Made by a program: the position numbers and the translations under genes
The notes under the pieces: generated by a model
Seen by the model: only the letters and a program-made list of their open reading frames with translations
Database searches by the model: none
Told to the model about the DNA's origin: nothing
In this document: piece after piece, positions 25,349-34,391 of the stretch
Layout: each line of letters opens with the position of its first letter
How positions within the stretch are numbered: position 1 is the stretch's first letter
Source of the DNA: Catellatospora vulcania
GTDB taxonomy: Bacteria; Actinomycetota; Actinomycetes; Mycobacteriales; Micromonosporaceae
DNA: 64,000 nt
Assembly (NCBI RefSeq): GCF_009720385.1
Contig: NZ_ML769301.1
Span: 62,001 to 126,000, forward strand
Direction: 5' to 3'

Positions 25349-25945
25349 CTACACCCCCATCCGCTGCTTGACCACGCGCGGGCGGATGTCGTCCAGGTGC
25401 TCGACGATGTGATCGACCATTCCGTAGTCCAGCGCCTCCTGCGCGCTGAACCAGCGATCGCGTTGCCCGTCCTCGACGATCGTCGCCACCGGCCGGCCGG
25501 TGTGCCCGGCGGTCAGCGCGCTCATCATGGTGCTGATCCGGTCCAGCTGACCGGCGTAGATCTCCACGTCGGCGGCGGTGCCGCCCAGTCCCGCCGAGCC
25601 CTGGTGCATGAGGATCTGCGCACTGGGCAGGGCGAACCGTTTGCCCGGCGTCCCGGCGCACAGCAGGAACTGCGCCATGCTGCCCGCCAGCCCCATCGCC
25701 ACGGTGATCACATCATTGGGGATGAGCCGCATCATGTCGTACACGGCCAGCCCGGCGAGCACCGAACCGCCCCGCGAGTTCAGGTACAGCGCGACGTCGC
25801 GCCGCGGGTCCTCGGCGGAAAGCGCCAGGAGCTGGGCGCTTATCCGGTTGGCGACCTCGTCCTCGACGTCGGATCCGAGCACGATGATCCGCTCGTGCAG
25901 TAGTCGTTTGCTGATCTCGTCGTCCAGCGTGGCGGTGGCGCCCAT
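25349..25945 (-). CDS. clpP: ATP-dependent Clp protease proteolytic subunit (upstream copy)
   Basis: 198 residues from the ATG at 25945 (AGGAG eight bases upstream). It keeps a full catalytic triad: Ser89 (GLAGSMAQF), His114 (ILMHQGS) and Asp163 (GQRDRWFSA), with [20 protein letters not shown]. The short N-terminus suggests little or no propeptide. First gene of a two-clpP operon, four bases before the second. The upstream 197 bp hold no ClgR-like dyad that I can see, so control may differ from that of the regulator gene. Because tig/clpX are not adjacent, this is probably the accessory pair, not the housekeeping one. Confidence 0.93.
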   Translation of the reverse strand: MGATATLDDEISKRLLHERIIVLGSDVEDEVANRISAQLLALSAEDPRRDVALYLNSRGGSVLAGLAVYDMMRLIPNDVITVAMGLAGSMAQFLLCAGTPGKRFALPSAQILMHQGSAGLGGTAADVEIYAGQLDRISTMMSALTAGHTGRPVATIVEDGQRDRWFSAQEALDYGMVDHIVEHLDDIRPRVVKQRMGV

Positions 25946-26084
25946 GTGTGCACTCCTGTTCCTCGGGTCGTTCACCGTCCACGATCGGGCCCGAGGGCGC
26001 GGCATACCAAGGCAATCTGCTGCTGGCGACTTAGCCGAGAGCAGATCGGAGTCAGACCGCCGGCGGGTGCCTGCGGGCCGCGGT

Positions 26085-26125
26085 GACCGGCCCGACCTGG
26101 CCTTGGGCAGCCGGTCAGGCCGGTC
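26085..26125 (-). terminator. Hairpin between the M23 gene and clpP
   Basis: GACCGGCC at 26085-26092 pairs with GGCCGGTC at 26118-26125, with further imperfect inner pairing. It lies just downstream of the leftward M23 gene. Confidence 0.45.
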
Positions 26126-26142
26126 GACGGCGGTGACCCGAG

Positions 26143-26946
26143 CTAGGCCGGTACGGTGCCGGCGAGGTACGCCTTGATCTGGTCGATCTCCAGGGCGTTG
26201 AAGACCTCGGGCTGGTCGGCCGCCTGGTTGGAATTGATGATCCGCTTGAACAGGTTGTAGTGCGCCATCGACTTCAGCCCCATGACGCGGTTGGGGGTGA
26301 CCAGGTAGCCGGTGCCGCCGGTGCTCCAGATGAGGTACATCATGCCGTCCTTGGTGAGGATCGATGGGGGAGTGCCCGGCGCGCCCGCGTAAGGCGCGCC
26401 GGCGAGGATCGACTCGGGATCGACCCGGGTGCCGCCGGGCTGCGTGATCTCCAGATGCAGGTGCGGGCCGGTCGAGTGGCCGGTCGAACCGACGTTGCCG
26501 AGATGCTGTCCGGCGGCCACCTGCGCGCCCCTGCCCACGACCGGCGCCTCCCGCATGTGCGCGTACAGGCTGCGCCATCCGTCGCTGTGCAGGACGCTGA
26601 CATAGTTGCCGAACCCGCCGGCGCTGTAGCCGACCTCGGCCACGCTGCCCGCGGCGACGGCACGGATCGGGTAGCCCAGGATTCCGGAAGTGCTGTAGTC
26701 GGTGCCGTAGTGGAACCGGGACTCGCCGGTGATCGGGTCGGTCCGCCAGCCGAACACACCCGTGATCGAGACCCACTTGTCGAACGGCCGGTTCCAGCGG
26801 GGCGTGGCGCCGTACGCCGCTTCGGCCAGCCAAGCCTCCGGGATGACACCGGCCGCCAGCGTCGTGGCGATCAGTCCGAGCAAGAGCTGCCGCCGGTCGA
26901 CACGGCCCGGCGTGTCCGGCGGCGCGGGTTCATACGTTGCTGGCAT
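26143..26946 (-). CDS. Tat-exported M23 peptidase
   Basis: 267 residues from the ATG at 26946, with GGAAGGAA upstream. The N-terminus carries a twin-arginine signal, VDRRQLLLGLIATTLAAGV. The M23 domain at about 55-180 has the zinc ligands in FHYGTDYS and HLHLEI, with LYAHM as the third His. The C-terminal ~90 residues (MMYLIWSTGGTGYLVTPN, NLFKRIINSN) are not a known binding domain to me. Expected to cut peptide stems of peptidoglycan outside the cell. It has no lectin-like repeats, unlike the M23 enzyme at 5056. Divergent from the S15 peptidase gene. Confidence 0.9.
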   Translation of the reverse strand: MPATYEPAPPDTPGRVDRRQLLLGLIATTLAAGVIPEAWLAEAAYGATPRWNRPFDKWVSITGVFGWRTDPITGESRFHYGTDYSTSGILGYPIRAVAAGSVAEVGYSAGGFGNYVSVLHSDGWRSLYAHMREAPVVGRGAQVAAGQHLGNVGSTGHSTGPHLHLEITQPGGTRVDPESILAGAPYAGAPGTPPSILTKDGMMYLIWSTGGTGYLVTPNRVMGLKSMAHYNLFKRIINSNQAADQPEVFNALEIDQIKAYLAGTVPA

Positions 26947-27288
26947 GCGTTCCTTCCTGCCGTAGCGGTCCCCGACCGTGGCCCGGCACGCGGACGGTGT
27001 CCGTCGGCGGCCGGCCCCGTCAGGATCGGTGCGCTCACATCCTGCGTCGCGGCGCACACACATCCGCTCATACGCCGCCTCACCCCACTGGTCGAGGTCG
27101 TGGCTGCGGGCGGCCCGGACGAGGCGCAGGCGAAAGCTTGAATCACCATCATCGATCTGACAATATCGACAACCATCGTGCTCCGGCATTCGGCGTCATC
27201 GGCAGCCCACGATCAAAAGTCGGGGCTTGCGGATACGCCGGCAGCGCCTCGTGCGACTGACTGTCCACCACCCCTGGAAGGAAGCCAC
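26947..27288. other. Divergent intergenic region
   Basis: 342 bp without a credible gene. The first half is GC-rich with a small inverted repeat CGGAC-ggt-GTCCG at 26991-27003. The part around 27140-27180 is unusually AT-rich for this genome and probably holds promoters for the S15 peptidase. Confidence 0.4.
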
Positions 27289-29706
27289 ATGCGGTTCCCC
27301 CACCGCGCAATGCTTGTTCTCGTGCTGCTCACCGCCACCCTCCCGGTGTCGACAGCAGGTGCGAGCGCGGCGGTGTCGCCCCAGGCGGCGCTGGCCCAGA
27401 TCGAGGAGCGCGTCTACGTCGAGTCCAGTGTGGACTCCAACGGGGACGGGCGGCTCGATCGGATCGCCATCGACATCGCCCGCCCGTCAACCGGCGGGCC
27501 GGTCCCCGTCGTGTTCGAGCAGAGCCCGTACCGCAACGGCCTGGCCAACGCCGCCAACCACGGCGTGAACGTCAGCGCCCTGCCGCAGGAGAGCCTGTTC
27601 CCGCTCGCACCGGGCACGCCGCCCACGGCCGGGCCGGGCGTGAACGTCGCCAGGCCGGTGCCGGACCTGCCTGACTGGTACGACGACTACTTCGTGCCCA
27701 AGGGGTACGCGGTCGTGCTCGGCCACAGCCTCGGCACCGGCGACTCGGACGGCTGCCCGACCAGCGGAGACATGCAGGAGACGCTGGCCACTACCGCGGT
27801 CGTGGACTGGCTCAACGGTCGCGCCCGCGGCTTCAGCGCATCGGGCGCGCAGGTGACGGCGTCCTGGAGCACCGGCAACGTCGGCATGATCGGTGTCTCG
27901 TACAACGGCACGCTGCCGAACATGGCCGCCGCCACCGGCGTCGCCGGGCTCAAGGCGATCGTGCCGATCTCGGCGATCTCCAGCTGGTACGACTACTACC
28001 GGGCGAACGGTCTCGTCGTCGCCCCGGGCGGATACCAGGGCGAGGACGCCGACGTGCTGGCCCGTGCCGTGGTCGACCGGACCGGCTGCACGAGCCGGAT
28101 CAGCCAGCTCGAGACCGACCAGGACCGGGTCACCGGCGACTGGAAGCAGTTCTGGGCCGACCGGGACTACGTCGGCAAGGCCGACCGGGTCACCGCGGGC
28201 GTGTTCGTCATCCACGGCCAGGCCGACTGGAACGTCAAGGGCCAGCACTACGCGCAGTGGTGGGACGCGCTGCGGGCCAACAACGTGCCGCGCAAGATCT
28301 GGCTGCACAACGGCGGCCACGGCACGACCTCGCGCGCGGACTACAAGGCGACGGTCGAGCGCTGGTTCGAGTACTTCCTGAAGGGCATCGACAACGGCGT
28401 CCTCGCCGGGCCCCGGGCCGAGGTGCAGTTCAAGGACGGCACCTGGCGCCAGTACGCCGACTGGCCCAACCCCGGCGCCACCGACGCCGTGCTCAAGCTC
28501 GACGCGACCTCGGCCACCGCACCCGGCGGGCTGACGCTCGGCACGCCGACCGGCGCCTCGCCGCAGCAGTTCACCGACAACGGGCGGACCAGCATGGCCA
28601 CGACACTGGTCGCGAACCCGGACAGCACGAACGGCAACCGGCTGGTCTACCGGACCGGCAACCTGGCCGCCGCGGTCACGCTGACCGGCTCGCCGCGGGT
28701 CTCGCTCCGGCTCGCCGTCACCAACCGCAACGACGCCAACGTGACCGCGCTACTGGTCGACTACGGCGGCACCGGCACCAGCACCACCCCCGTGATCGTC
28801 ACCCGCGGCTGGATCGACCCGCAGAACCGCAACAGCCGCGCCACCAGCGAGAAGGTCGTGCAGGGCACGGAGTACACGCTGAACTTCGCCATGCAGCCCA
28901 AGGACTACGTGTTCGCGGCCGGCCACCGGATCGGCCTCGTGGTGATCTCCACCGACTACGACTACACGCTGCGCCCGCCGGCCGGCGCCGTGCTGCGGCT
29001 CAACCCGCTCGCCAGCACCCTGACGATCGCGCAGACCGGCCTGGCCACCGGCAACGAGTACCCGATCTCGGTGTCCCCGTCGGCGGGCGCGACCAACCCG
29101 GGCGGCACGGTGACCACGACCGTCGGCACGGTGGTGACCGGCGGTTCCCCGCAGAGCGTGGCGCTGTCGGCGTCCGGGCTGCCGGCGGGATCGACCGCGT
29201 CGTTCAACCCGTCGACCGTGACGTCCGGCGGCAGCTCCACGCTGACGGTGAGCACGGCCGCCTCGACCGCGCCCGGCACGTACCAGGTCACCATCACCGG
29301 GACGCGCCCCGGTGCCACCCACTACGCGGTCTACACGCTCACCGTCAACGGGCCCGCCGCGTGCCGGGCGACCAATCCCACTGACGTGGCGATCCCGGAC
29401 GCGGGGGCGGCGGTGGAAAGCACGATCACCATCAGCGGCTGCCCGGGGACGGCGTCGCCGACGTCGACGGCGGAGGTGCACATCGTCCATCCGTACCGCG
29501 GCGACCTCGTGGTCAGCCTGGTCGCACCGGACGGGTCGAGCTACCCGCTGAGCAACCGCTCCGGCGGCAGCGCCGACGACATCCACCAGACCTTCACCGC
29601 GAACCTGTCCAGCGAAGCCGCCAACGGCACGTGGCGGCTTCGCGTACAGGACGCGGCGGCAGCCGATGTCGGCCGGATCGACACCTGGACGCTGACCCTC
29701 GGCTGA
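27289..29706 (+). CDS. Secreted Xaa-Pro dipeptidyl-peptidase (S15/CocE type) with Ig-like and P domains
   Basis: 805 residues from the ATG at 27289 (GGAAGGAAGCC upstream). Signal peptide to about 26. The S15 catalytic domain (about 35-380) has the nucleophile motif MIGVSYNGTLPN and a late His in HNGGHGTTSRADY; GHSLGTGDSDGCP lies between. The PepX_C jelly-roll follows to about 590 (RGWIDPQNRNS). Then come an Ig-like stretch (SVALSASGLPAGSTASFNPS) and a C-terminal P-domain of the proprotein-convertase type (VEVHIVHPYRGDL-like, TWRLRVQDAAAADVG). Extracellular peptidase or esterase. The added domains are unusual for intracellular PepX and fit a secreted enzyme. Confidence 0.9.
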   Translation: MRFPHRAMLVLVLLTATLPVSTAGASAAVSPQAALAQIEERVYVESSVDSNGDGRLDRIAIDIARPSTGGPVPVVFEQSPYRNGLANAANHGVNVSALPQESLFPLAPGTPPTAGPGVNVARPVPDLPDWYDDYFVPKGYAVVLGHSLGTGDSDGCPTSGDMQETLATTAVVDWLNGRARGFSASGAQVTASWSTGNVGMIGVSYNGTLPNMAAATGVAGLKAIVPISAISSWYDYYRANGLVVAPGGYQGEDADVLARAVVDRTGCTSRISQLETDQDRVTGDWKQFWADRDYVGKADRVTAGVFVIHGQADWNVKGQHYAQWWDALRANNVPRKIWLHNGGHGTTSRADYKATVERWFEYFLKGIDNGVLAGPRAEVQFKDGTWRQYADWPNPGATDAVLKLDATSATAPGGLTLGTPTGASPQQFTDNGRTSMATTLVANPDSTNGNRLVYRTGNLAAAVTLTGSPRVSLRLAVTNRNDANVTALLVDYGGTGTSTTPVIVTRGWIDPQNRNSRATSEKVVQGTEYTLNFAMQPKDYVFAAGHRIGLVVISTDYDYTLRPPAGAVLRLNPLASTLTIAQTGLATGNEYPISVSPSAGATNPGGTVTTTVGTVVTGGSPQSVALSASGLPAGSTASFNPSTVTSGGSSTLTVSTAASTAPGTYQVTITGTRPGATHYAVYTLTVNGPAACRATNPTDVAIPDAGAAVESTITISGCPGTASPTSTAEVHIVHPYRGDLVVSLVAPDGSSYPLSNRSGGSADDIHQTFTANLSSEAANGTWRLRVQDAAAADVGRIDTWTLTLG

Positions 29707-29722
29707 CAGGCGGCGCATCGGC

Positions 29723-29766
29723 GCGGCTCCGCGACGACCGCCCGACGGTGGTCGTCGCGGAGCCGC
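29723..29766 (+). terminator. Perfect 17-bp hairpin terminator
   Basis: GCGGCTCCGCGACGACC at 29723-29739 pairs exactly with 29750-29766 across a 10-base loop, just after the S15 peptidase stop. Confidence 0.8.
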
Positions 29767-29932
29767 CCGCACGGGCCGCATTCACCAGAGAAGTCACCCG
29801 CGCCCCCGCCCCACCCCGGCCGTTTGGCATGCTGGAAGGCGAGTTTTGCGACTGGCGGCACAAGGATGGGAACGACCATCGGGGAGCGAGCCGCGGAAGC
29901 CGACCGCCTGGGCGACCGCGTGGAGGAACCGC

Positions 29933-30808
29933 ATGTCCGCGCCCGCGACCACCACCGCCCGCCTGCTGCCCGGCAGACCCGTCGCCGACGAGGTCCTCGC
30001 CGACGTGGCGACCCGCTCCGCCGCACTGCGCCGACGGGGCATCACCCCTGGCCTGGCCACCCTGCTCGTCGGCGACGACGACGCCAGCGCCGGCTACATC
30101 CGCATCAAACAGCAGCAGGCCACCGCCCTGGGCTTCGCGTCCCCGCACGAGCACCTGCCCGCCGGCGCCACCCAGGCCGACATACGCCGCGCCATCTCCG
30201 CCTGGAACGACGACCCGGCAGTGCACGGCATGCTCGTGCAGTACCCGATCCCCGCCCACCTCGACTACAACGCCGCCCTGCAGGCCATGGACCCCGACAA
30301 GGACGTCGACGGCATGCACCCGGTCAACATGGGCCGTCTCGCCCTCGGCATGCCCGGACCCCTGCCGTGCACACCCGCCGGCATCGAAGCGCTGCTCGCG
30401 CACCACGGCATCGGTGTCGCGGGCCGCGAGGTCGTCATCGTCGGCCGCGGCGCGACCCTCGGCCGGCCCCTGGCGATGCTGCTGGCGCAGAAGCGCCTGA
30501 CCGCGGACGCCGCCGTCACCGTCGTGCACACCGGCGTCAAGGACTGGGCCCGCTACACCCGCCGCGCCGACATCCTCATCGCCGCCGCGGGCGTGCCCGG
30601 CATCATCCAGCCCGAACACGTCAAGCCCGGCGCCGTCGTCATCGGCGGCGGCGTGCGTTACGAAGGCCGCCGCATCCTGCCCGACGTCGACGAGTCCTGC
30701 GCCGCCGTCGCCGGTGCGATCACCCCGCGTGTCGGCGGCGTCGGACCCACCACCGTCGCGATGCTGTTCCGCAACGCCGTCGCCGCCGCCGAACGGGCCA
30801 ACCCGTGA
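29933..30808 (+). CDS. folD: Methylenetetrahydrofolate dehydrogenase/cyclohydrolase (FolD), divergent form
   Basis: 291 residues from the ATG at 29933 (GGAGGAA upstream). FolD motifs: YIRIKQQQATALG with the catalytic Lys, VHGMLVQYPIP (usually VQLPLP), PDKDVDGMHPVNMGRLALG, VVIVGRGATLGRPLAMLL (usually GRSxxVGxP), and GGVGPTTVAMLFRNAV. These substitutions suggest a subgroup rather than the housekeeping copy, or a different cofactor preference. Expected to interconvert methylene- and formyl-THF with NAD(P). Its stop overlaps the GTG of the MOSC gene, so the two are translationally coupled. Confidence 0.9.
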   Translation: MSAPATTTARLLPGRPVADEVLADVATRSAALRRRGITPGLATLLVGDDDASAGYIRIKQQQATALGFASPHEHLPAGATQADIRRAISAWNDDPAVHGMLVQYPIPAHLDYNAALQAMDPDKDVDGMHPVNMGRLALGMPGPLPCTPAGIEALLAHHGIGVAGREVVIVGRGATLGRPLAMLLAQKRLTADAAVTVVHTGVKDWARYTRRADILIAAAGVPGIIQPEHVKPGAVVIGGGVRYEGRRILPDVDESCAAVAGAITPRVGGVGPTTVAMLFRNAVAAAERANP

Positions 30809-31635
30809 GCCGGGCGAGGGCGACGGTCGCCGCACTGCACCGGTATCCGGTCAAGTCCCTGCTCGGTGAGCAGCTCGACAGTGCCGACGTGACCGGCAAC
30901 GGCCTGGTCGGCGACCGCGCCCTCGCCCTGCTCGACACCGCCACCGGCCGCGTCGCCAGCGCGAAACACCCGCGACTCTGGCAGCGGCTGCTCACCCTCA
31001 CCGCCACCACCGACCCCCGGGGCGTGCAGATCACCGGCCCCGGCGCGGACGTGCACAGCACCGACCCGGCCGCCGCGACGAGCCTGTCGGCGCTGCTCGG
31101 CCGCGCCGTCGAACTCGTTGACACGCCACCCGAGCATGCGCGACTCGACCGCGCCGACCCCGACGCGGTGCTGGCCGACGGCATCACCGCCACGCTGCCG
31201 CTGCTCACGAGCACCATCGCCGGTGCGGCTCCGGGGACCTTCTTCGACTTCGCGCCGGTACACCTGCTCACCACCGCGACGCTGCGCCGCATCACGGCAC
31301 TGCACCCCGCGCGCACCGTCGACCCGCGCCGCTACCGGCCCAACATCGTGGTCGACCTGCCCGGCGACGGCTTCACCGAGGACGACTGGGTCGGCCGCGA
31401 CCTGCGTATCGGCGAAGACCTCGTACTGCGGGTCATCGTCGCCACCCCGCGCTGCGCGGTCCCCACCCTCGCCCACGGCGACCTGCCCCGCGACCCTGAG
31501 GCCCTGCGCGTGCTCGCCCAGCACCACCGTGTGGTGCCGCTGCCCGCCCTGGGCCCGCAGCCGTGCGCGGGCGTCTACGCCCAGGTCCTGCACCCCGGCC
31601 GGATCCGGCCCGGCGACGCCGTACGCGTGGCCTAG
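30805..31635 (+). CDS. MOSC domain protein (molybdenum cofactor-binding type)
   Basis: 276 residues. It starts with GTG in a GTGA overlap with the folD stop. An N-terminal MOSC beta-barrel (ALHRYPVKSLLGEQLDSADV, GLVGDRALALLD) leads to the MOSC core with RYRPNIVVDLPGDGFTEDDW and the conserved Cys in VIVATPRCAVPT, the site that carries sulfur or binds molybdopterin in this family. It probably supports or is a molybdoenzyme-type reductase. Why it is coupled to folD is unclear; shared pterin chemistry is a guess. Confidence 0.88.
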   Translation: MSRARATVAALHRYPVKSLLGEQLDSADVTGNGLVGDRALALLDTATGRVASAKHPRLWQRLLTLTATTDPRGVQITGPGADVHSTDPAAATSLSALLGRAVELVDTPPEHARLDRADPDAVLADGITATLPLLTSTIAGAAPGTFFDFAPVHLLTTATLRRITALHPARTVDPRRYRPNIVVDLPGDGFTEDDWVGRDLRIGEDLVLRVIVATPRCAVPTLAHGDLPRDPEALRVLAQHHRVVPLPALGPQPCAGVYAQVLHPGRIRPGDAVRVA

Positions 31636-32186
31636 CTCGCCACCTGCTGCAGCAGGCCGTGCACGAACATCAGCCGGCACACCCCGCCGTCGTCGTCCGG
31701 CACGTCCACGCCCCACCGGGCAGGCGTCTCCGGATCACGCTGCCGCGCCTTCGGGAACCGGGCGAGCACGTCGTCGACCACGCACGACCACGGCGCCAGC
31801 CCCTCGGCCGCACCCAGCTCCGGCACCGCCGAGTCCGCCGACCGCACCAGCCACCCGTGCAGCACGAAATCCTCCGTGCCCACCAGCGCCTCCCAGCGCA
31901 GCTCGGGCCACAGCCCCGGCAGCCGCCAGCGGTGCGCGGTCAGCACCGCGTCGCCGTACGGCACCTCCCGCCGCTCATCGGCCGGACCCAGCACCGCCTC
32001 GTACAGCAGCAGGCCCTTCGGGGCCGACCTCGACCGTTGCATCGTCTGCCAGCGGTTGTGGGCATCCATGTACTGCGCGTGTGAGGCCGACAACTCCGCA
32101 CACGCCGCCTCCACCAGGTCCGGCTGGAAGTCGGCCATGCGCCGCAGCAGCATCAGCTGAAACTCCCGCCGCGCGAACCCTTTCAC
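31632..32186 (-). CDS. Hypothetical cytoplasmic protein
   Basis: 184 residues without signal or membrane segments, rich in Trp and acidic residues. Readable features: a helical start (GFARREFQLMLLRRMADF), ERREVPYGDAVLTAHRWRLP and ARWGVDVPDDDGGVCRLMFV. No family recognised. Codon bias is strong, so it is real. It converges on the MOSC gene, sharing the stop palindrome CTAG. Confidence 0.75.
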   Translation of the reverse strand: MKGFARREFQLMLLRRMADFQPDLVEAACAELSASHAQYMDAHNRWQTMQRSRSAPKGLLLYEAVLGPADERREVPYGDAVLTAHRWRLPGLWPELRWEALVGTEDFVLHGWLVRSADSAVPELGAAEGLAPWSCVVDDVLARFPKARQRDPETPARWGVDVPDDDGGVCRLMFVHGLLQQVAS

Positions 32187-32294
32187 GCCGTGAGCATAGG
32201 GGAGAGGCGCATCTCACCGCGCCGGAACGGTATCCGGCGACCTCGGCTGGGTATCGGCACCGCACGGAATACACCCTGTGAAAGGACGGCGCAG

Positions 32295-33014
32295 ATGCCC
32301 GCCCGCCCCCGCTGGATCGTCGCGTTCATCGCCGCCGCCGTGCTGACCCTGGGGTGCGGCGAGCTGCCCGACCCCGCCATGCCCGACGACAGCGCACCGC
32401 CGCCGAGCGCCGCTCCCACCCAGTCCGGCGAACCTGACGGCACCGCGACCGTCGAGGAGTTCAACCGGGACGCGCGAGGCGCAGTCAGCGGGGCCGAGAC
32501 CTACTGGTCCGGTGTGTTCAAGTCCTCCGGCGTCGCCTTCACCCCCGTCCGCACCGTCACCCCGTACCGCGGCGACGGCGAGCTCTCCTGCGGCCGCGAA
32601 CCCATTCCCGCCGACAACGCGGTCTACTGCCCCGCCGGCGACTTCATCGCCTACGACGCCGACTGGGCCGTCACCGCCTTCCGCAAGATCGGCGACGCGT
32701 TCGTGTACTACCTTCTCGGCCACGAATACGCCCACGCCGTCCAGGCCCGCCTCGGCGTCGAACACCGCTACGCCATCGACCACGAACTCCAGGCCGACTG
32801 CATGGCCGGCGCCTACCTCGGCGACTCCGTCCGCGACGACAAGCTCCAGCTCGCCGACGGCGACCTCGAAGAATTCCGCAGCGGCCTGCTCGCCGTCGGC
32901 GACCCCGAAGGACAGCCCTGGTTCGCCCCCGAGTCCCACGGCACCGTCGCCCAGCGCACCGACGCGTTCTTCTCCGGCTACGAGAAGTCCCTCGACGCCT
33001 GCGACCTCACGTGA
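32295..33014 (+). CDS. Neutral zinc metallopeptidase lipoprotein (YpfJ-like)
   Basis: 239 residues from the ATG at 32295 (AAAGGA upstream). The signal sequence ends in lipobox LTLGC, giving a lipid-anchored protein. The zinc site is LLGHEYAHAVQ (HExxH) with a downstream glutamate in HELQADCMAGAYL, the YpfJ/PF04228-type arrangement. A region rich in Pro/Ser separates the anchor from the catalytic domain. Cys pairs (SCGREPIP ... VYCPAG) are likely disulfides. Probable membrane-tethered extracellular peptidase; substrate unknown. Confidence 0.88.
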   Translation: MPARPRWIVAFIAAAVLTLGCGELPDPAMPDDSAPPPSAAPTQSGEPDGTATVEEFNRDARGAVSGAETYWSGVFKSSGVAFTPVRTVTPYRGDGELSCGREPIPADNAVYCPAGDFIAYDADWAVTAFRKIGDAFVYYLLGHEYAHAVQARLGVEHRYAIDHELQADCMAGAYLGDSVRDDKLQLADGDLEEFRSGLLAVGDPEGQPWFAPESHGTVAQRTDAFFSGYEKSLDACDLT

Positions 33015-33056
33015 ATGATCCGACGGTGGTGACGAACCTCGATCTACTGTCGAACA

Positions 33057-33821
33057 GTGAAGTATGCCGATGGAGTGCTCGGTAAGGACATTCCCACCGA
33101 GCTTGGCCGGCTGCGGGCGATCGAGGAACTGTGCGACCCGATCTCGAAGGAGATCATCGGTGGCCTCGGTCTCGGGTCGAGCTGGCTCTGTGCGGATGTC
33201 GGCGCGGGCGCGGGCTCGGTGTCCCGCTGGCTCGCCGAGACGGCCACCGTCGTGGCCACCGATCTGGACACCCGATTCCTGACCTCCGGTGAGCGGCTGA
33301 CGGTGCTCACCCACGACGTGACCGCCGATCCTGTGCCAGGCGGCCCCTTCGACCTCGTCCACGCGCGCTTCCTGCTCGAAGTGCTGCCGGAGCGCGCCGA
33401 CACGGTCCCACGCCTCATCGAGTGGCTGCGCCCAGGCGGTCACCTGGTGGTGGTCGGCATAGACATGTCGGTGTCGGCGCTGACGCCGCACCCGGCCCTG
33501 CGTGCAGTCAGCGACGCCCTGCTGGGGGTGTTCCAGGAGCAGATGCGGGTCGAGCCGACTTTCACACGCGGGCTGCCGCCGCTTCTGGCCGCGTACGGTA
33601 TGACCGACATCCGGATGACCGTCCATCCGCTGCTGGTAGGCGACGGAGGGGCGGGCGAGAAGGCGATGCGGGCCACGTTCGAGCAGGCCTTCGACACGCT
33701 GATCGCAACCGGTCGGCTGACCGCCGAGCAGGCCGAGGCGAGCCGGGCATGGTTCGGCCGGCCCGGTCACCTCGACATCCTCGCCCTCATCCCCGTCGTC
33801 TCGGCCCGCCGCCCCCGATGA
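33057..33821 (+). CDS. Class I SAM-dependent methyltransferase
   Basis: 254 residues from a GTG. The Rossmann motif I is CADVGAGAGSVSRWLAE, with acidic motif II at VVATDLDTRFL, then HDVTADPVPGGPFDLVHARF and LIEWLRPGGHLVVVGID. The C-terminal helical part (AGEKAMRATFEQAFDTLI) probably forms the acceptor pocket. Similar to small-molecule O- or C-methyltransferases; the substrate cannot be told from here. No operon partner. Confidence 0.9.
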   Translation: MKYADGVLGKDIPTELGRLRAIEELCDPISKEIIGGLGLGSSWLCADVGAGAGSVSRWLAETATVVATDLDTRFLTSGERLTVLTHDVTADPVPGGPFDLVHARFLLEVLPERADTVPRLIEWLRPGGHLVVVGIDMSVSALTPHPALRAVSDALLGVFQEQMRVEPTFTRGLPPLLAAYGMTDIRMTVHPLLVGDGGAGEKAMRATFEQAFDTLIATGRLTAEQAEASRAWFGRPGHLDILALIPVVSARRPR

Positions 33822-33862
33822 TCGGCTGTGCGCAGCTTCGGTGAACTGTGATCGGGTCTCGT

Positions 33863-34303
33863 TCAGGGGCGGGCCGCGGTCTCCTCGGCCGGGTCGTCCC
33901 GCATCGGGTAGGTCTCGATCCAGACCTCGGAGCCCGGCACCAGATCGGCTTCGGCGAGGCCGGCGACCGTCACCGACACCTCCGGGTCGCCGGGATCGGA
34001 TGAGATCACGAGATTGCCGTCGGCATCCTGCCACGCGTCGACACCCCACATCCCGACCGTTCCGGCCAGCACGGATCCGTCGGGTCGGTGCACCTGCAGG
34101 ACGTCTCCGCGCATCGAGACGCGGCATCCCTCGGGGTAGGCCAGATCGCGCAGCTTCACCGAGGGAAGCACCCGCCACCCGTAGTCGCTGTGGGCCAGGC
34201 CTTCGATCGTCACCATGTGCAGCATCCGCAGATCGTGCCATGGCGTCCGGCCCGACTCCCCGCGCAGCCCGAGCGGAGACCGCGCCAGCCGGATCGGGAA
34301 CAC
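33863..34303 (-). CDS. Hypothetical protein
   Basis: 146 residues, soluble. A basic start (FPIRLARSPLGLRGESGRTP) is followed by beta-rich sequence (YGWRVLPSVKLRDLAYPEG, VSVTVAGLAEADLVPGSEVW). Possibly a small beta-barrel or effector-binding-like domain. No function can be assigned. It diverges from the monooxygenase gene with about 90 bp between. Confidence 0.65.
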   Translation of the reverse strand: MFPIRLARSPLGLRGESGRTPWHDLRMLHMVTIEGLAHSDYGWRVLPSVKLRDLAYPEGCRVSMRGDVLQVHRPDGSVLAGTVGMWGVDAWQDADGNLVISSDPGDPEVSVTVAGLAEADLVPGSEVWIETYPMRDDPAEETAARP

Positions 34304-34391
34304 GGCCGGCGCTCGCGCTGAGCGGACATCGCCGAACGGCCCGCCGTACTAGGTTCGAGAGGGCAGCGTCTGTCGGCATAGGAGCGAGCGC

